The position numbers were made by a program, and so were the translations under genes. A DNA stretch of 64,000 nucleotides from Diaporthe sp. PMI_573 (Eukaryota > Ascomycota > Sordariomycetes > Diaporthales > Diaporthaceae), in assembly GCA_021399435.1 (NCBI GenBank), contig JAJTUP010000007.1:372001-436000 (forward strand), read 5' to 3'. Positions 44,000-55,496 of the stretch are shown one piece after another; position 1 is the first letter of the stretch, and every line of letters begins with the position of its first letter. The notes beneath the pieces are model-generated. The model was not told the DNA's origin and did not search any database. It saw only the letters and a program-made list of their open reading frames with translations.

Positions 44000-46524
44000 C
44001 TAGATACTGCTCGCTGCTTCTCGTCGCCCCTTCAGTGCCATCAAGTTCAATGCGCTTCCGGCCCGAAAATAAGCTATTTGTTCCTCATTGAACGTGTGAT
44101 TAAGTGCCGTCTCCCATTTCCCGTCCTTACCATTCACCAACATCGTGACCTGTCGGCCAGGAGCAAGTTGGCGCAGCCCGACGAGACTTACCCGGTCATC
44201 TGGCCTGAGACGATCATAGTGTGCGACGTCTCTAAACGTCAATGGCAGCATGCCTTGCTTCTTCAGGTTGCTTTCATGTATCCGAGCGAACGATTTCGCG
44301 ATGACGGCCACTCCATTTAGGAACCGAGGCTGGAGCGCCGCATGCTCGCGAGAGGAACCCTCGCCGTAGTTGTGGTCAGCCACAATGACCCACTGCTGGC
44401 CCCTTCGCTTGTAGTCCTTGGCCGTCTCCGGGACGCCGGCGTACTCGTTGGTGAAGACGTTCCGAACGCTATTGACCTTTTTGTTTTCCGAGTTGACCGC
44501 CCCGATCAAGGTGTTGTTCGAGATGTTCTCCAGGTGTCCGCGGTAGCGAAACCAGGGCCCTGCCGGCGTTATGTGATCCGTTGTGCACTTACCCTCAACC
44601 TTGATCAGGATCGGGAGATCGACAAAGTCCGCTCCATCCCAGGCGCTGAATGGCGCGAGCCTCTGGATGCGTTGCGAGTCTGGAGCTATCTGAACCTCTA
44701 CTTCGTCGCGGTTCGTCGGAGGTGCGGTGTAAACGTGATCTGCCTCGGCATATCCGCCTTTGGGGAGCGGCGCCGCAGTTGGTGGTTCGAATTTGAAATT
44801 CCCAATCGAGTCGATTCTAGGATCAAAGTCGAGCTTGCCAGAGAAGGCCTTGACGATGACGGTCTCAGGAGACGCCAGAAAAATGTCTGTGGCAGGGTTG
44901 CTATCCAGCCTGCCAGTGAAGTTCCGGTTGAAAGATGTCACAATCGAATTGGGTGTTCCCTTGGCACATGTCAGCCAACAACTCCCAGCAGGATGTAGGA
45001 TGTGCCTTTCGTAACTCACCTTCTCCACGTCAGTCCTATCCCAAGATCCGCAACATGGACCGCAGGCATTTGCCAACATTGTCGCATCCGCCTCCTTAAA
45101 CACATCCAGGACACCCGCTTCCTCCAGAGTCGCTCGCGTAGACTCGCTCCCTGGAGAAATAATCAGAGGGGCCCGGGGCTTCAACCCCATCGCGAGAGCT
45201 TGCTTTGCGAGGTTGGCTGCCCTGGTCATGTCTTCAAAGGACGAGTTTGTGCAGGAGCCAATTAGCCCTGCACTGACTTGGTTAGGCCAGCCGTGTTCTT
45301 CGACCTCGCCCTTGAATTTGGATAATGGCGTAGCCAAGTCGGGCGTAGAAGGCCCGTTGATGAAGGGCTCGATGTCGGAGAGATTAATGTTGATTACATG
45401 ATCATATTCAGCTGAAGGGTCTGCTTGCAAATTGTGCGCGAAGGCTTCAGCCGCGGCTCGGATGTTTGACCTGGATGTAGCATCAAGGTATCTGCCCATC
45501 TGTTCCGTGTATGGGAATATCGAGGTTGTTGCGCCCGTCTCGGCTCCCATATTCGCAATAGTCGACATGCCCGTGCATGACAACGAGTTAACACCTTCGC
45601 CGAAGTACTCAATCACTGAGCCCGTCGCACCTTTCACGGTGAGCTGACCAGCGAGGTTGAGAATAACATCTGACCACAGATGTCAGCAGAAAGCCTCGCC
45701 TGGGCGCCCTGATGAGTAAATCTCACTCACCCTTGGGAGATGCCCAGCCTGATAGTTTCCCAGTGAGATTGACACCAATCACCTTTGGAGCCTTCAGCTC
45801 CCACGCGAGTCCTGCCATGACATCCACAGCATCGGCACCGCCGACGCCAATGGCAGCCATGCCTAGACCGCCGGCATTCGGTGTGTGCGAATCTGTGCCA
45901 ATCATCAGGCCGCCTGGAAGAGCGTAATTTTCTAGTACAATCTGGTGGATGATCCCGGCACCAGGCTTCCAGAACCCGGCGCCATACCGGCTGCAGACAC
46001 TCTTCAAAAAGTCGTACACCTCCTGGTTCACAGAATTGGCGGTGGCGAGATCGGTGTTGCTTCCTTCTCTTGCAACTACAAGATGATCGCAGTGAACAGT
46101 CGTTGGCACTGCAATTTGATCGAGGTTTGAGGACATGAACTGTATGAGGGCCATCTGCGCTGTGGCGTCCTGGCAGGCTATCCGGATAGGACGCAGCTTC
46201 AGATACGAGTCACCCCGGCGGATGTCTGCCTCATGCACATTGTCAAGATGGCTGTAGAGAACCTTTTCCGAGTAGGTCAATGGACGGTTGAGCCTTTCCG
46301 TTTTATTTGGATGTCAGTTATTGGCGGCACTGAACAGACCCACTGGGGACGTACCGTTTTCGGACTTGGTGGATCTTGTCTCCGAGAGCAGCGTAGTCAA
46401 CAAATTTGTCATGGTCAAATCGGCTCATTGGCACACGAGAGAGTACCCCAGGGCTCACGGTTGCGAGCATACGTCTCGTAGTGCACATTCTCTGTGTGAG
46501 GCGCATTACTGTAGGGCGTTGCAT
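44000..46524 (-). CDS. Aconitase-family hydratase, mitochondrial paralog
   Basis: 4Fe-4S hydro-lyase interconverting citrate, cis-aconitate and isocitrate, or a paralog with altered substrate. Exons 46524-46355, 46293-45731, 45669-45020 and 44959-44000 give 780 residues, the normal mitochondrial length. The cluster cysteines are in [10 protein letters not shown] and ACGPCCG. Active-site segments [25 protein letters not shown] and [13 protein letters not shown] are intact. The N-terminus is Arg-rich without acidic residues, a likely presequence. CGPCCGSW replaces the usual CGPCIGQW, hinting at divergence from the housekeeping enzyme. The 60-base intron 44960-45019 has no stop and keeps frame. 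A regulon palindrome lies 210 bp upstream, and the codirectional carrier gene is next. Confidence 0.92.
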
Positions 46525-47045
46525 CGTTGCCAATTCAGCTCAGAGAGCAGACCGGGTACTGGAAGAGGAGAAAATCAAAGCGCACGTTTTGACAGAGAAC
46601 CGGTCCGAGAAATTAGTTTTGACGTATTGATAAACGTGTGAGAAGACAATGAGCTGCACTAAGGTCGCCTGCATGTGTGTTGCAGTCGGGGCTCAGGGGT
46701 GCCGGGGTCCTGGTTGTTGTAGGGCGATCGATTCGGATACATCCGACGAAGATCATCGAAGCATTACTTTGCTTCTCAGCAGAGGTGTGGGCCATGAATT
46801 ATAATTTGCGAAGCGTGTAGAAATGCGTCAGATTCCAGAAATAAATATACCGTGCTCTCTCAGTGTGTTTTCGTCCGAGGCCCTTGGATATTTTTGATCA
46901 TCTAATGACATGACGCCGAGAGCATGGTGTTCTTGACAAGAAACGCGCCTGATCTTCAAGCTCAAAATGATCATAGGTCTCTCAGAGTCAGTTTCAACTT
47001 CCCTCGGCTTCGATATCATTCCATCCAACCCCATCCACTTCAACT
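46525..47045. promoter_or_regulatory. Promoter region of the aconitase gene
   Basis: A 521-bp gap between codirectional minus-strand genes, holding the palindrome at 46734-46745. No gene seen. Confidence 0.5.
46734..46745. promoter_or_regulatory. Regulon palindrome copy 4 (CGG-N6-CCG)
   Basis: CGGATACATCCG, exact match to CGGATNNATCCG, 210 bp upstream of the aconitase ATG. Confidence 0.75.
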
Positions 47046-48143
47046 TCAACGCGCGAGCCTCTGCCGCACTTGGTCACCAAGTCCAACCATACAAATCGTC
47101 GCCCACGACGCGACTCCAATCCTAGGTACGACGCCACGGAAGAATCCTCGGAGACCATTCGTTCGCCATATTTGTTTTGCCGTAGAAACCATGGAAGGAT
47201 TTGCTATAGAGGCACTTTTCTTGACTGCCTGCATATCGACTCTGATGACCTAATATTTTTGTTTCATATTAGCCTTCGCACAATGATAGCGGCCTCTAAA
47301 TTATCTCACCTCGAAAGGCTGGTTCCAACAACTCAAAGTTCCACCGATGGTGGAAGCTGCAATTTTCTCCACCATAGTCAGCTTCTCCGTCTTGCCTTTC
47401 CCCTTAATACTTCGAATCGGTCCCTCGGCAGCTTTCGAGATGCCCATCCGGCTGCTCCATCCTGTGATCTGCCGTAATGCCACCGCATTGACGCCTTTGT
47501 TGACACCTCGGATACCCTGTGTGCGCAGGATATTGAAAAACGTCTCCATGGTACCCGGCACCCGTGTCCCCTTGGCCAGCTCCTTGCTCCTCGTGACCTC
47601 TACCGTCTTCATGCATGTGGTCATACCCATGGTCAGATACGACTGGGCAGCACCTCCGGCTACACCCCCCATTGTAGCGGCTACGGCAGGAGTGAACCCA
47701 AGTGTATTAGACACAAAATAAGACACCTCGGAGGACGTGAAAATTAAAATAGCTCCCTTGGTAGTGGCTTCAATCACGGCCTGTGCTCGTCAGTCCCTCG
47801 ACGCCCCATGATTGGACTTTCACTGGATGCATACCCAAGGAAGAAGCCCCTGGTAGGAACCCATAATTACTCCACGGGCCAGTATGGCGCTGGCCGCTTC
47901 CCTCAGTGTGGTGCTCCGGTTCGCCGACACCTGATGTTTTCAGTGTGAGTAAAATTGCCTGGGTGGCCTGCAGGAGAAACTGACATATGTTTTAATATTC
48001 TCAAGGGGTTGACCAAGCGTAGACACCTGGAAGATGTTCAATGCAGCGCCCACTGCAAGACTACTCCAGGTGATACTCCTCCTTTGGAGCTTAGCATCGT
48101 CCTTGTTTATGTTCTTAGCTGGAGTCGCGATTGCGGTCGTCAT
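47046..48143 (-). CDS. Mitochondrial carrier, Yhm2-like citrate/2-oxoglutarate carrier
   Basis: Inner-membrane carrier exchanging citrate (or oxaloacetate) for 2-oxoglutarate in yeast Yhm2. Exons 48143-47985, 47930-47835, 47780-47310 and 47249-47046 give 309 residues, close to Yhm2. The atypical carrier motif GQPLE replaces PxDxx(K/R), as in Yhm2. LLPWAVIEATTKGAI, AQSYLTMGMTTCMKTVE, GIRGVNKGVNAVALRQ and WNQPFEVIRVDMQ match that subgroup well. Each splice keeps these segments in frame. It lies next to the aconitase paralog with a palindrome 144 bp upstream, so it probably moves tricarboxylates or 2-oxoglutarate between mitochondria and cytosol for this pathway. Confidence 0.88.
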
Positions 48144-49253
48144 TATATCCACATGCAGATCGCGAAGCTGGCTGATAAAATTTTGACCACAACGAGTATA
48201 TAGAATCCATGAGAACGAAAATGTTGATTTCTTCAAGAAGTGCAGTGGTAATGGCGCTTTTGGTAAAGCTGCCGAACTTGGGAGTTCGGATGTATCCGAC
48301 GTGGAACCCCTACTGGAGCGTCCGCGGTCATCTCAATTCGACGGCGAGATCGCGAGGAATCAAAGTTCTGCTAACACGCCTCAAATGTGCGCAGGGGAGT
48401 AAAGTTGTTTGAATGAAAGGGACCTCTGTCGATTTCGCATATACATTCATTCGCTCTTGTCCGTTTTCAACATGCAGGTTATCTTGACACATTGGACCGT
48501 ATAACTACTCCTAATCGACTATACTGCAACCTACCTAGGTAGTCTTCTGTGGCTTTGCTCTCAGCGTGTCCCAACCCGGCCAGTCAGCGATCCACCTCTA
48601 ATCCGGCCACACCTCACCCGCGCTCAGTGAGGCTCAGTGTATAAATCACCTCGACTGCTTTTCTAACTCCAGCACGCAACTTTTTCGAAATCGATCAACT
48701 TTACGCGACTATCACCACGCGCCATACGCCAGGATTCTGGCCACCTCTGCCAGAATAATGGCTGCGCGCGGGTGGGCCTGCCGTCTAGTTGCATCATGTT
48801 GCTAATGCCCAAAGCCAGGCTCATGGTACCCACCCACCTTATGGCCAGCACCTTCGTCCCGGTGCCAGGAGAGGCAGGGACAATCCAACATGCGGGATAA
48901 ATACTAGGAACCTAGATATTGATTCTCCTATTATGGTATATTATGCTGCTGGCCAATTAGAGTAGCATAGTCTAAAATCTTTTAGAATATAGTCTTAGAG
49001 CGCAGGAAAAGTTTTTCGAAGTTCGACGACGCTATAATTAGCCTGGCTACAGCTGAGATATCCCGCAGAGCCCCAGCCGAGCTCGTGCATCTGTGCGTGC
49101 TGCTGGCATAGACGGCAGAAGTAACCATAGCACAACCTGGCTGGGACAGCTGATTTGATTAGCCACTTGCGAGGCCGATATCTGCAGCTTGAGGGACTAT
49201 TTTTCCAACACCTAAGCGATCTTAAGGCCTAAGAGGCACGGTGGCCAACTGTG
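48144..49253. other. Intergenic, 1.1 kb, AT-rich in part
   Basis: The first 200 bp holds the carrier promoter with the palindrome at 48287. From about 48,890 to 49,020 the sequence is AT-rich. No gene is supported. Confidence 0.4.
48287..48298. promoter_or_regulatory. Regulon palindrome copy 5 (CGG-N6-CCG)
   Basis: CGGATGTATCCG, exact match to CGGATNNATCCG, 144 bp upstream of the carrier ATG. Confidence 0.75.
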
Positions 49254-49589
49254 CCCGCGAGAAACACTCAAGCCCCACACAATGACTCCTCTTTAGGGAA
49301 AATCCTTAAGAGCCGGGACCAGAAAGACGTCGATCTGGCGTTGTCCTCACAGAAGATCCGAGAGCTGGGACGCCAAAGTGAAGCCAGCAGGACGGTCCGA
49401 AGGAAGAAGGTCCAACTTGACCCAAATGAGCTTTTCGCTGACATTGAGGCTATTCGGAGGACTCAAAATGAAGCCGGCGTAGTGCCAGGAGATAGCGATA
49501 GGCCAGAAGAGTCAGACACACTATCAGAAGCGAGGTCAACTATCGTGGTTGCGGCGCCGTCGGCGAAGAGGCAAAGAGGGCGTGCGTAA
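49254..49589 (+). mobile_element. Probable transposase C-terminal remnant
   Basis: Open frame without an ATG start. The segment KDVDLALSSQKIRELGRQSE followed by RRKKVQLDPNELFADIEAIRRTQ recalls the charged C-terminal tail of fungal pogo/Fot-type transposases. The catalytic domain is not present upstream. It lies in a gene-poor stretch. Identification is from pattern memory only. Confidence 0.4.
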
Positions 49590-49591
49590 AG

Positions 49592-50224
49592 GAGGGTGCG
49601 GCAGCCAGGGGGCGCGGCAGATCTGGACCGGGTACATTACCCAATATTCTTTATCGCCTGTCCTTGATGTTAGTGTTTAGGGCGGCACCATATAGACACA
49701 ATGTACCATGCCCTCATCCTTTTAATTGTCCCGCTTCTAGTCCACGGGTTTACTACTTTCAAGTATGGAAGCGCTGGGGAACTCTGCTAATGACGAATTA
49801 TTCGAAAGGAGCTGAGAGGTTCAATCTAGTAAGCTACGGACACTTATCCACGGCTGTTGGGCGATATCTACATTGTAACATCCCTGCAACAGTGCCTCTA
49901 TGCAATGTCTGCCGAAACGCGTTGATATAATTAATTCTTCTATCATGTTTTATAACACAAATCCAGAACATTCAGCATTCCAGCACCACTCCTCGCAAAA
50001 CTTGCCTATCAGGCAATACAACTCCCCGATAGGTTATTTTTTGTACCTTATACGCTAAGACGGAAAGCGGCCATTGTGGCAGCTAAAACATCACAGCCGC
50101 TTAGTATCACTTTTTGCAAAGGAGCCAAACCAGTCTATCTCTATTCCTCTGCCTATATAGATTACTCGCACGGATTTCATGTAACAGTATACTCTAGCCG
50201 TGGCGCCGCGATTGTCAAGAAAGC
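49592..50224. other. Intergenic, no gene seen
   Basis: AT-rich with short unlinked frames; probably transposon debris continuing from the remnant at 49254. Confidence 0.35.
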
Positions 50225-51465
50225 TCAAGGATCGAAGAAATATGGCGGCCTGCCTTGTTTCTTCTTGTCAGGTTCCTGTTCAGCAATCAAATCCTTCCAC
50301 TGATCCCAGAGCATAGAGGTGGGGGTGATGTGGAGCCGTCTCGTTTCTGACTTTGCCAGGAAGGACTCGTCATATGGTTCGCCAGCAGCTTTCTTAGCTG
50401 CCTCTTCCGACCTAAGAAATTGTTCAGGATACTCCGGCCAGCTAGCTGCGGAGATAACACATCGTCTCCTGCCCTGGGGTCGCTCCTCCGGGATCTCGTA
50501 ACGATTTCGAAAGATATTATGACTCGTCATAGCTTCATACGGATCCCAACGCCACCAATTTTCAGGTGTAACCTGAATCGGAAGGGGGCAATTCTCTTGA
50601 TCTGGGTTCGACAATAGAAGAAATTCTACCAGCTGATGAAACTGTTGTTCTGTTGGCGGAGCAAGGGTGAAGTTGTGGCGGATATTATGTATGTACATGC
50701 CATTACACTGTTTTAAGCACCAAGATTCCGTTAGCAATGCTGAGTGCTACACGTATAAGCTATTACCACTGCTGAGGAGCTTACCTCTTCGCCACTCTGG
50801 CCGCGATCAAACAAGATAACGCCCCCAAAGATCTGAGTTTCTGCCCAGTACCCGGCAAGCTCTGCCACGCCGTTTGGGTAGCGGTGTGAGTCTCTGAAAC
50901 TTCCATGCCAGAACAGGGTAGGGGGTGGCAGTAGCAATCGTGCCCTTGAATGCTTATTTGGATACTTTTGTTCTTGTTCTGCAAGCCAGGCCTCATGTTC
51001 TGCATGCTTGTGAACACCGTCATCCAACTGGTACAAAAATATGGCGATATCATGGCAAGCATTTACAACAAGCTCAATTAGAGGAAGTTTCCAGGCCACA
51101 GAGTTGCATTTTGTATCTTGGTATGCCTGGAGGGTCTAACAAACAAGCAATATTAGCAGACTATGCCTTTAACCTCAATGTAACGTCCTTGTAAGTCTTA
51201 CCTTAACGTTAAATTTTAGAGACATTATACTAAAGTCAGACCGGAACGCTTTTGCCTTCTCGAGAAAGCCTGGACAGATTTCTTTGTGTTGCATAACTGG
51301 CCAGTCCTCCTCAAAGTGATGATCGCCAGCATAGACAGAGCAAGTTGGCTGTCCATCGAGAATTTGAGCATAGGTGTGCTCAGCGACTAACGTCGCCAAG
51401 CAATTTGTGAGAGCTCGATGTAGAGGGTATAGGTGATCCCCATCTAGGAATTCCAAAGAAGCCAT
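50225..51465 (-). CDS. Hypothetical protein, three exons, intact
   Basis: Exons 51465-51202, 51135-50785 and 50707-50225 join in phase to 365 residues with standard GTAAG donors. I do not recognise the family. It is soluble, rich in Trp, His and Tyr, with segments HHFEEDWPVMQHKE, LFWHGSFRDSHRYPNG, IFGGVILFDRGQSGEE, YIHNIRHNFTLAPP and a basic tail ending PDKKKQGRPPYFFDP. No signal peptide or membrane segment is seen. An upstream in-frame ATG at 51501 could extend it by 12 residues. It stands among mobile-element debris and has no regulon palindrome upstream. Confidence 0.65.
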
Positions 51466-52470
51466 GGTCTTTCGAGAAATGAAAGTGTGAAGTGTGAGCA
51501 TGGGATTCACTTGTTTGGAAGAGACGAGTTGTTGAGAACCAGCACAGTCGTGCGTCTGTTGGTTTTGAGGTGCTTTGCGAGGTCGGGCTCTATTTATTAC
51601 CAACCATTCAATCCAGCCCCGCCGCTTGAACAGGGGTCTGGGTTGGCTTATTTTAGCTCGCAACCAACAGATACCTCATGCTCCACAAGCTCTTAAAATG
51701 TTCCTAGAATAGCACCTGAATTACTACTAAAACGCGAGTTGGGCGGCACAGGACCAATTCTGAGGCAAGCCGGCCATGGCTATCACCGACCATTAATGAA
51801 AACAGAGTTGTCACCACCCAGGTGAGTACTGAAAGCAAACAGTTCATCGTACATCATGTAATCAAATGCTCTGATGTTATTGGTGCTACTTACTAATCTT
51901 GGGAAAGATTATTCTTCAGGCTCACCTTGCTCTGTGCCCAGCAAATATACCTACTTAAGTAAGTAGCCAGTCCGCGTCTCACCATGTAACATACTTTGGA
52001 ATACATGCGGACGATGTTCTTTAGCTACACAAAACGACGTGGGTCGCTTTTCCGGCGCGAAGGAACTGGGTCCCCTGAACTCTTGGGTTGTATCCACCTC
52101 TAGGCCCAGTATGAAGCCAGGTCGAGAGGCTGGTGAAATCGACCAACTCATCGTGAGAAGATGGCAGATAGGAAACAAGGAACACGCGCCGCAATACCTT
52201 CTCATCCCTATATAAATCTAGCTTCTGCAACTTGTTCCTTGGAAATGTATGATCATGACAATCCAATTCAACTACTTCGACTTCTATTTAAAAATATCCC
52301 GCATCACCACCATTTGCCTACATTTATATACAATTTTTGTACCGCTCTCTTTGTCTTTTATCTCAACGAGAAATTGGTTCACTGCATCTTTGCGACTGTC
52401 TCGACTTTTCATCCCCCCAAAGACTGACCTGCGGTTCCTCTATTATCTTGACTGTTCGACCGAAGACATC
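51466..52470. other. Divergent intergenic region
   Basis: About 1 kb between divergent starts. No palindrome or recognisable gene. The reading frame opening at 52249 is an upstream extension without family features. Confidence 0.35.
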
Positions 52471-54042
52471 ATGCCTCCTAAAGCAGGTCAGAGCACACCC
52501 GCGCAGCCAGTTCCGTGGCAAATAAAAGCCTTCTCACTTATCTATCCGACCGGAAAAACCTTGCCGAACAAGGATCTGGAGTATGCCTCATATAAGCCAG
52601 AGACACGTGAATTTACTCTTGTGAGTCTCAGATCATTAAATTGTCCCCTATGGCACATAACGTTGGTTCCCTGGAAAGGGTCATATATTCCAGATTTCCG
52701 TATTATACAGCTCTTCAACAATATTTCAACCTTAAATGCACAGCTCAGTGTCACAAGCATTGAGTGTGTTCGAAGAGGCGAGACCGCTGACAGCATGAAG
52801 GTCGCCGATGCTTACCGTTTTGCGCTTGACCTGTTCCGCAGGGGCGATGCAATCGCGAATAGACTCACCCTCGGGCGTTGATGCGTGAGAGCCTGGAGTG
52901 ACCCTAGACTGGCCGCACAGTATAAAAATTATAAGTGGCCGGGAAATGTCAAAAACATGGATGAGTATGAGCAGCGATACCGACAGGCGGTTCAGGCTTC
53001 ACCGCCGCGTGTGTATGTCGACAACGTCGGAGATGCCTACGCGGAAACAGTCAGAATAGAGACAGCGAAGTGGGACTTGGAGCATTTCAACCCGAGGAAC
53101 ACGTTCCGAATCAACCTCGACCGCTCGGTATGTCTATCCTCTTTGCTTTGAGCCTTTGTTCAGTAGCTGACGTACAGTGCCTGTTTAGATGCTCAAGGCT
53201 CTCATAGCTAACGACAAAGACCTTTTCCGTCCACAGAGGATCAAGGAAGGCGAGACTGACGTTCAATACAACGCCTTCGTGAAGAAACAGGATCATGAGT
53301 TTCAGGAGCTTAGATTTCTTCTCGCAGTCACTTTCTTCCATGAACTGCATCACGGCTTCGTCGCATACCTGGCGGGCAACACTACTATTTTCACACCAAC
53401 TACCGCGAGCTATATGCCGTCGGCTAGTGATGAGGCCGAAGGCTTGGGGGAGAGCGGCTCCTTTGCTGAGAGAAACGTTCTTGGCGGAGTCGTGATCATG
53501 GACCCGCCCCCCAGCAGCAATCAGGTAATGTTGATCCACTTGCCTTCCCTTTCGAGGTGTTCATTTGTTAACACAGAAGAGCCTCCAGATAGGAACCCTT
53601 CAGATCATAACCGAGGAAAAAGTTTACCGAATTGGATACGCCTGTCTCAAGACTATCAAGACAGACCCTCACAGTACGTCGGCATCCTTTCCAGGTTTGG
53701 CGATTGATATTCTTCATACTCGTCCCTTCAGCCGTAAAGAATTGTCAGAATCGTACTGACAGCACCAAAGCGGACAAAGTAAAGGCTCTTCTGAAACAAG
53801 CAGGTGGCAAACCCCATCCTGCCCCTCCTGCTGTATCCCAACCTAGTGCAGGTGGCGCATTTACAAAGTACTATAACGTCTATGGCAAGCACGCTTCGCA
53901 CATCGCTCCAAGTATGCATCGAGATCAGGTTGCAATCGCGACTACGAGGGGCTTTCCAGTCTATAACCTGAACTTACAGTTTGAGGGCACGCAACTGAGA
54001 CCCAAGGTCCTCCTGTCACAGGAGGTCAAAGTCACCGCTTGA
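52471..54042 (+). pseudogene. HEXXH (zincin-like) hypothetical protein with an in-frame TGA
   Basis: Exons 52471-53127, 53189-53524, 53577-53673 and 53732-54042 join in phase. A TGA at 52879-52881 interrupts the first exon between LTLGR and CVRAWSDPRL, in the same frame on both sides. No intron with a usable donor removes it. Downstream, TFFHELHHGFVAYLAG carries a perfect HEXXH zinc-binding motif, suggesting a metallopeptidase-like fold; the third ligand was not identified. The product would be about 465 residues. CGA or TGG to TGA would explain the stop. Readthrough or sequencing error remains possible. Confidence 0.6.
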
Positions 54043-54329
54043 GCGATGCACTACTATATTGAACAGCAGGCCTGTATTTTGACTTTGAACGTCGAAGGGC
54101 GGATTCGGGATTAAATTCGTTACAGCCCGCCTGGCCAGGTGATCGAAAGCAATCTCGGTTGGGAAATACATTGGCAATTCATTATTGGGGCATTTCCTTC
54201 CAGAGGATGTCCAACCACACCTATACGGAGTAGATATTTGAATCTGATTTCACTCGTTAACACTTCTGCGAACTTGCTTATTGCCCGGTCTGCTTTCATG
54301 TTGTTAAAAAAATCCTTTCTGGGTGGATT

Positions 54330-54560
54330 ACCAGAAGACCCCTTACCTTCACAGACCCGCAACGACTACCAACGCCCGGCACTACTAAACAAGGACGACC
54401 CTAAGCAGGCCGAGTATAAGGTAGAAGAGATACTAAACCACTAAAAGAGGGGCCATGGAGTCTAAGTACTCATCAAGTAGAAGGGCTATGCGAAGCCTAC
54501 ATGGGAGCCAATATCTAGCCCAGCGGATATGGCAGATCTTGATATATAAGAAGCGTCCCA
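54330..54560 (+). mobile_element. Ty3/Gypsy chromodomain relic with stop codons
   Basis: The plus-strand frame reads EDPLPSQ, then EYKVEEILNH, stop, KRGHGV, stop, VLIK, stop, KGYAKPTWEP. This is the end of a chromovirus integrase with its chromodomain. Three TAA/TAG stops in about 25 codons fit repeat-induced point mutation (CAG or CAA to TAG or TAA), as expected for RIP in ascomycetes. Confidence 0.75.
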
Positions 54561-54620
54561 TAGGAGATTGACCTCTGGTCAGACCCAATAACCCGTTGTT
54601 TCCTGACAAATAACTCCTAG

Positions 54621-54850
54621 GAGAAGAGGGGGTAAATTGTAACGGGCTGAGGCCCTATTAGGTTAGGCCTTGGGATCTCTCGGCCATAATGGGGGCACAG
54701 ACCAGGCCCATATACGGGCCATCTGATCAGATATATATACATAAGGACACAAGGTTATGTTTGTTTGTTTCCTTTGTTCAATAAGTTTGGAGATACTCGT
54801 AGAGTGGCCTAGCTAGTTGTAAAAACTGGGCCACGTGCCACAGACAATCT
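54621..54850 (+). repeat. Polypurine tract and probable 3' LTR of the same element
   Basis: GAGAAGAGGGGG at 54621-54632 is a polypurine tract, followed at 54638 by TGTAACGGG, a common LTR start. A TATA-like run is near 54,731. The LTR end was not located, so the right limit is approximate. Confidence 0.55.
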
Positions 54851-55496
54851 AGTGGGGATGGCTCGATACCCAGGACTCGTCATCCTGCGAAAGCGAGGAC
54901 GAACAACAGCTATAACCCATACAAGAGCGCAAGCGTAGGCTCGGCCAGGAGCCGTCCTAGTTTGGTCGGGCCTTTGACAATCGATCCACCGAGGCCGGGC
55001 AGGCAGGTGTTTTGGCGTAGCCGCCGTCTATGATCTCTAAGTATCTGATATTGGTTTTCTAGAACTTCCATGAGCCATGACAAGGCCTTTGTACCCAGTG
55101 GGCCGGAAGAAGGTAGGAGGTAGGCAGGCAAGTGACTGGATACAATTGCCACTAGGAAGGTTAGGTGCGTGCATGGAGCTTGACTTTGCCCAACTACCGA
55201 AGGGCCGTCTAGAAACCTCGTGATTAGTCCCAGATAGTAGAAAAGAAGGCGAGAATCTTGACTCGTGGCGCCATCGAATGATGGTGGCCACTACTGGGCA
55301 CCTAAATCCCTCGCTGGAAGCAAGCAATCTTCGCCTTCTTCTTTACAGTCGTGTCACTCCAGTCATCTCGTCAACACATTATTTTCGTCACCAATACCTC
55401 GACTTGGCTTTCCGGTCCCAACACCCGCATCAGCTGTGACCGTTCTACATCCCCGACCGCCCTCATCCTGAACATTCAAAGTCTTAGGCCTACACA

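Larger units (their letters stand above)
54043..55496. other. Gene-poor stretch with Ty3/Gypsy debris
   Basis: Contains the chromodomain relic and LTR-like sequence listed separately. The remainder to 55,496 has no recognisable gene. Confidence 0.45.

Noticed and set aside
44342..44998. 218-codon plus-strand frame over the aconitase gene
   Set aside because: Antisense shadow of the aconitase C-terminal exon.
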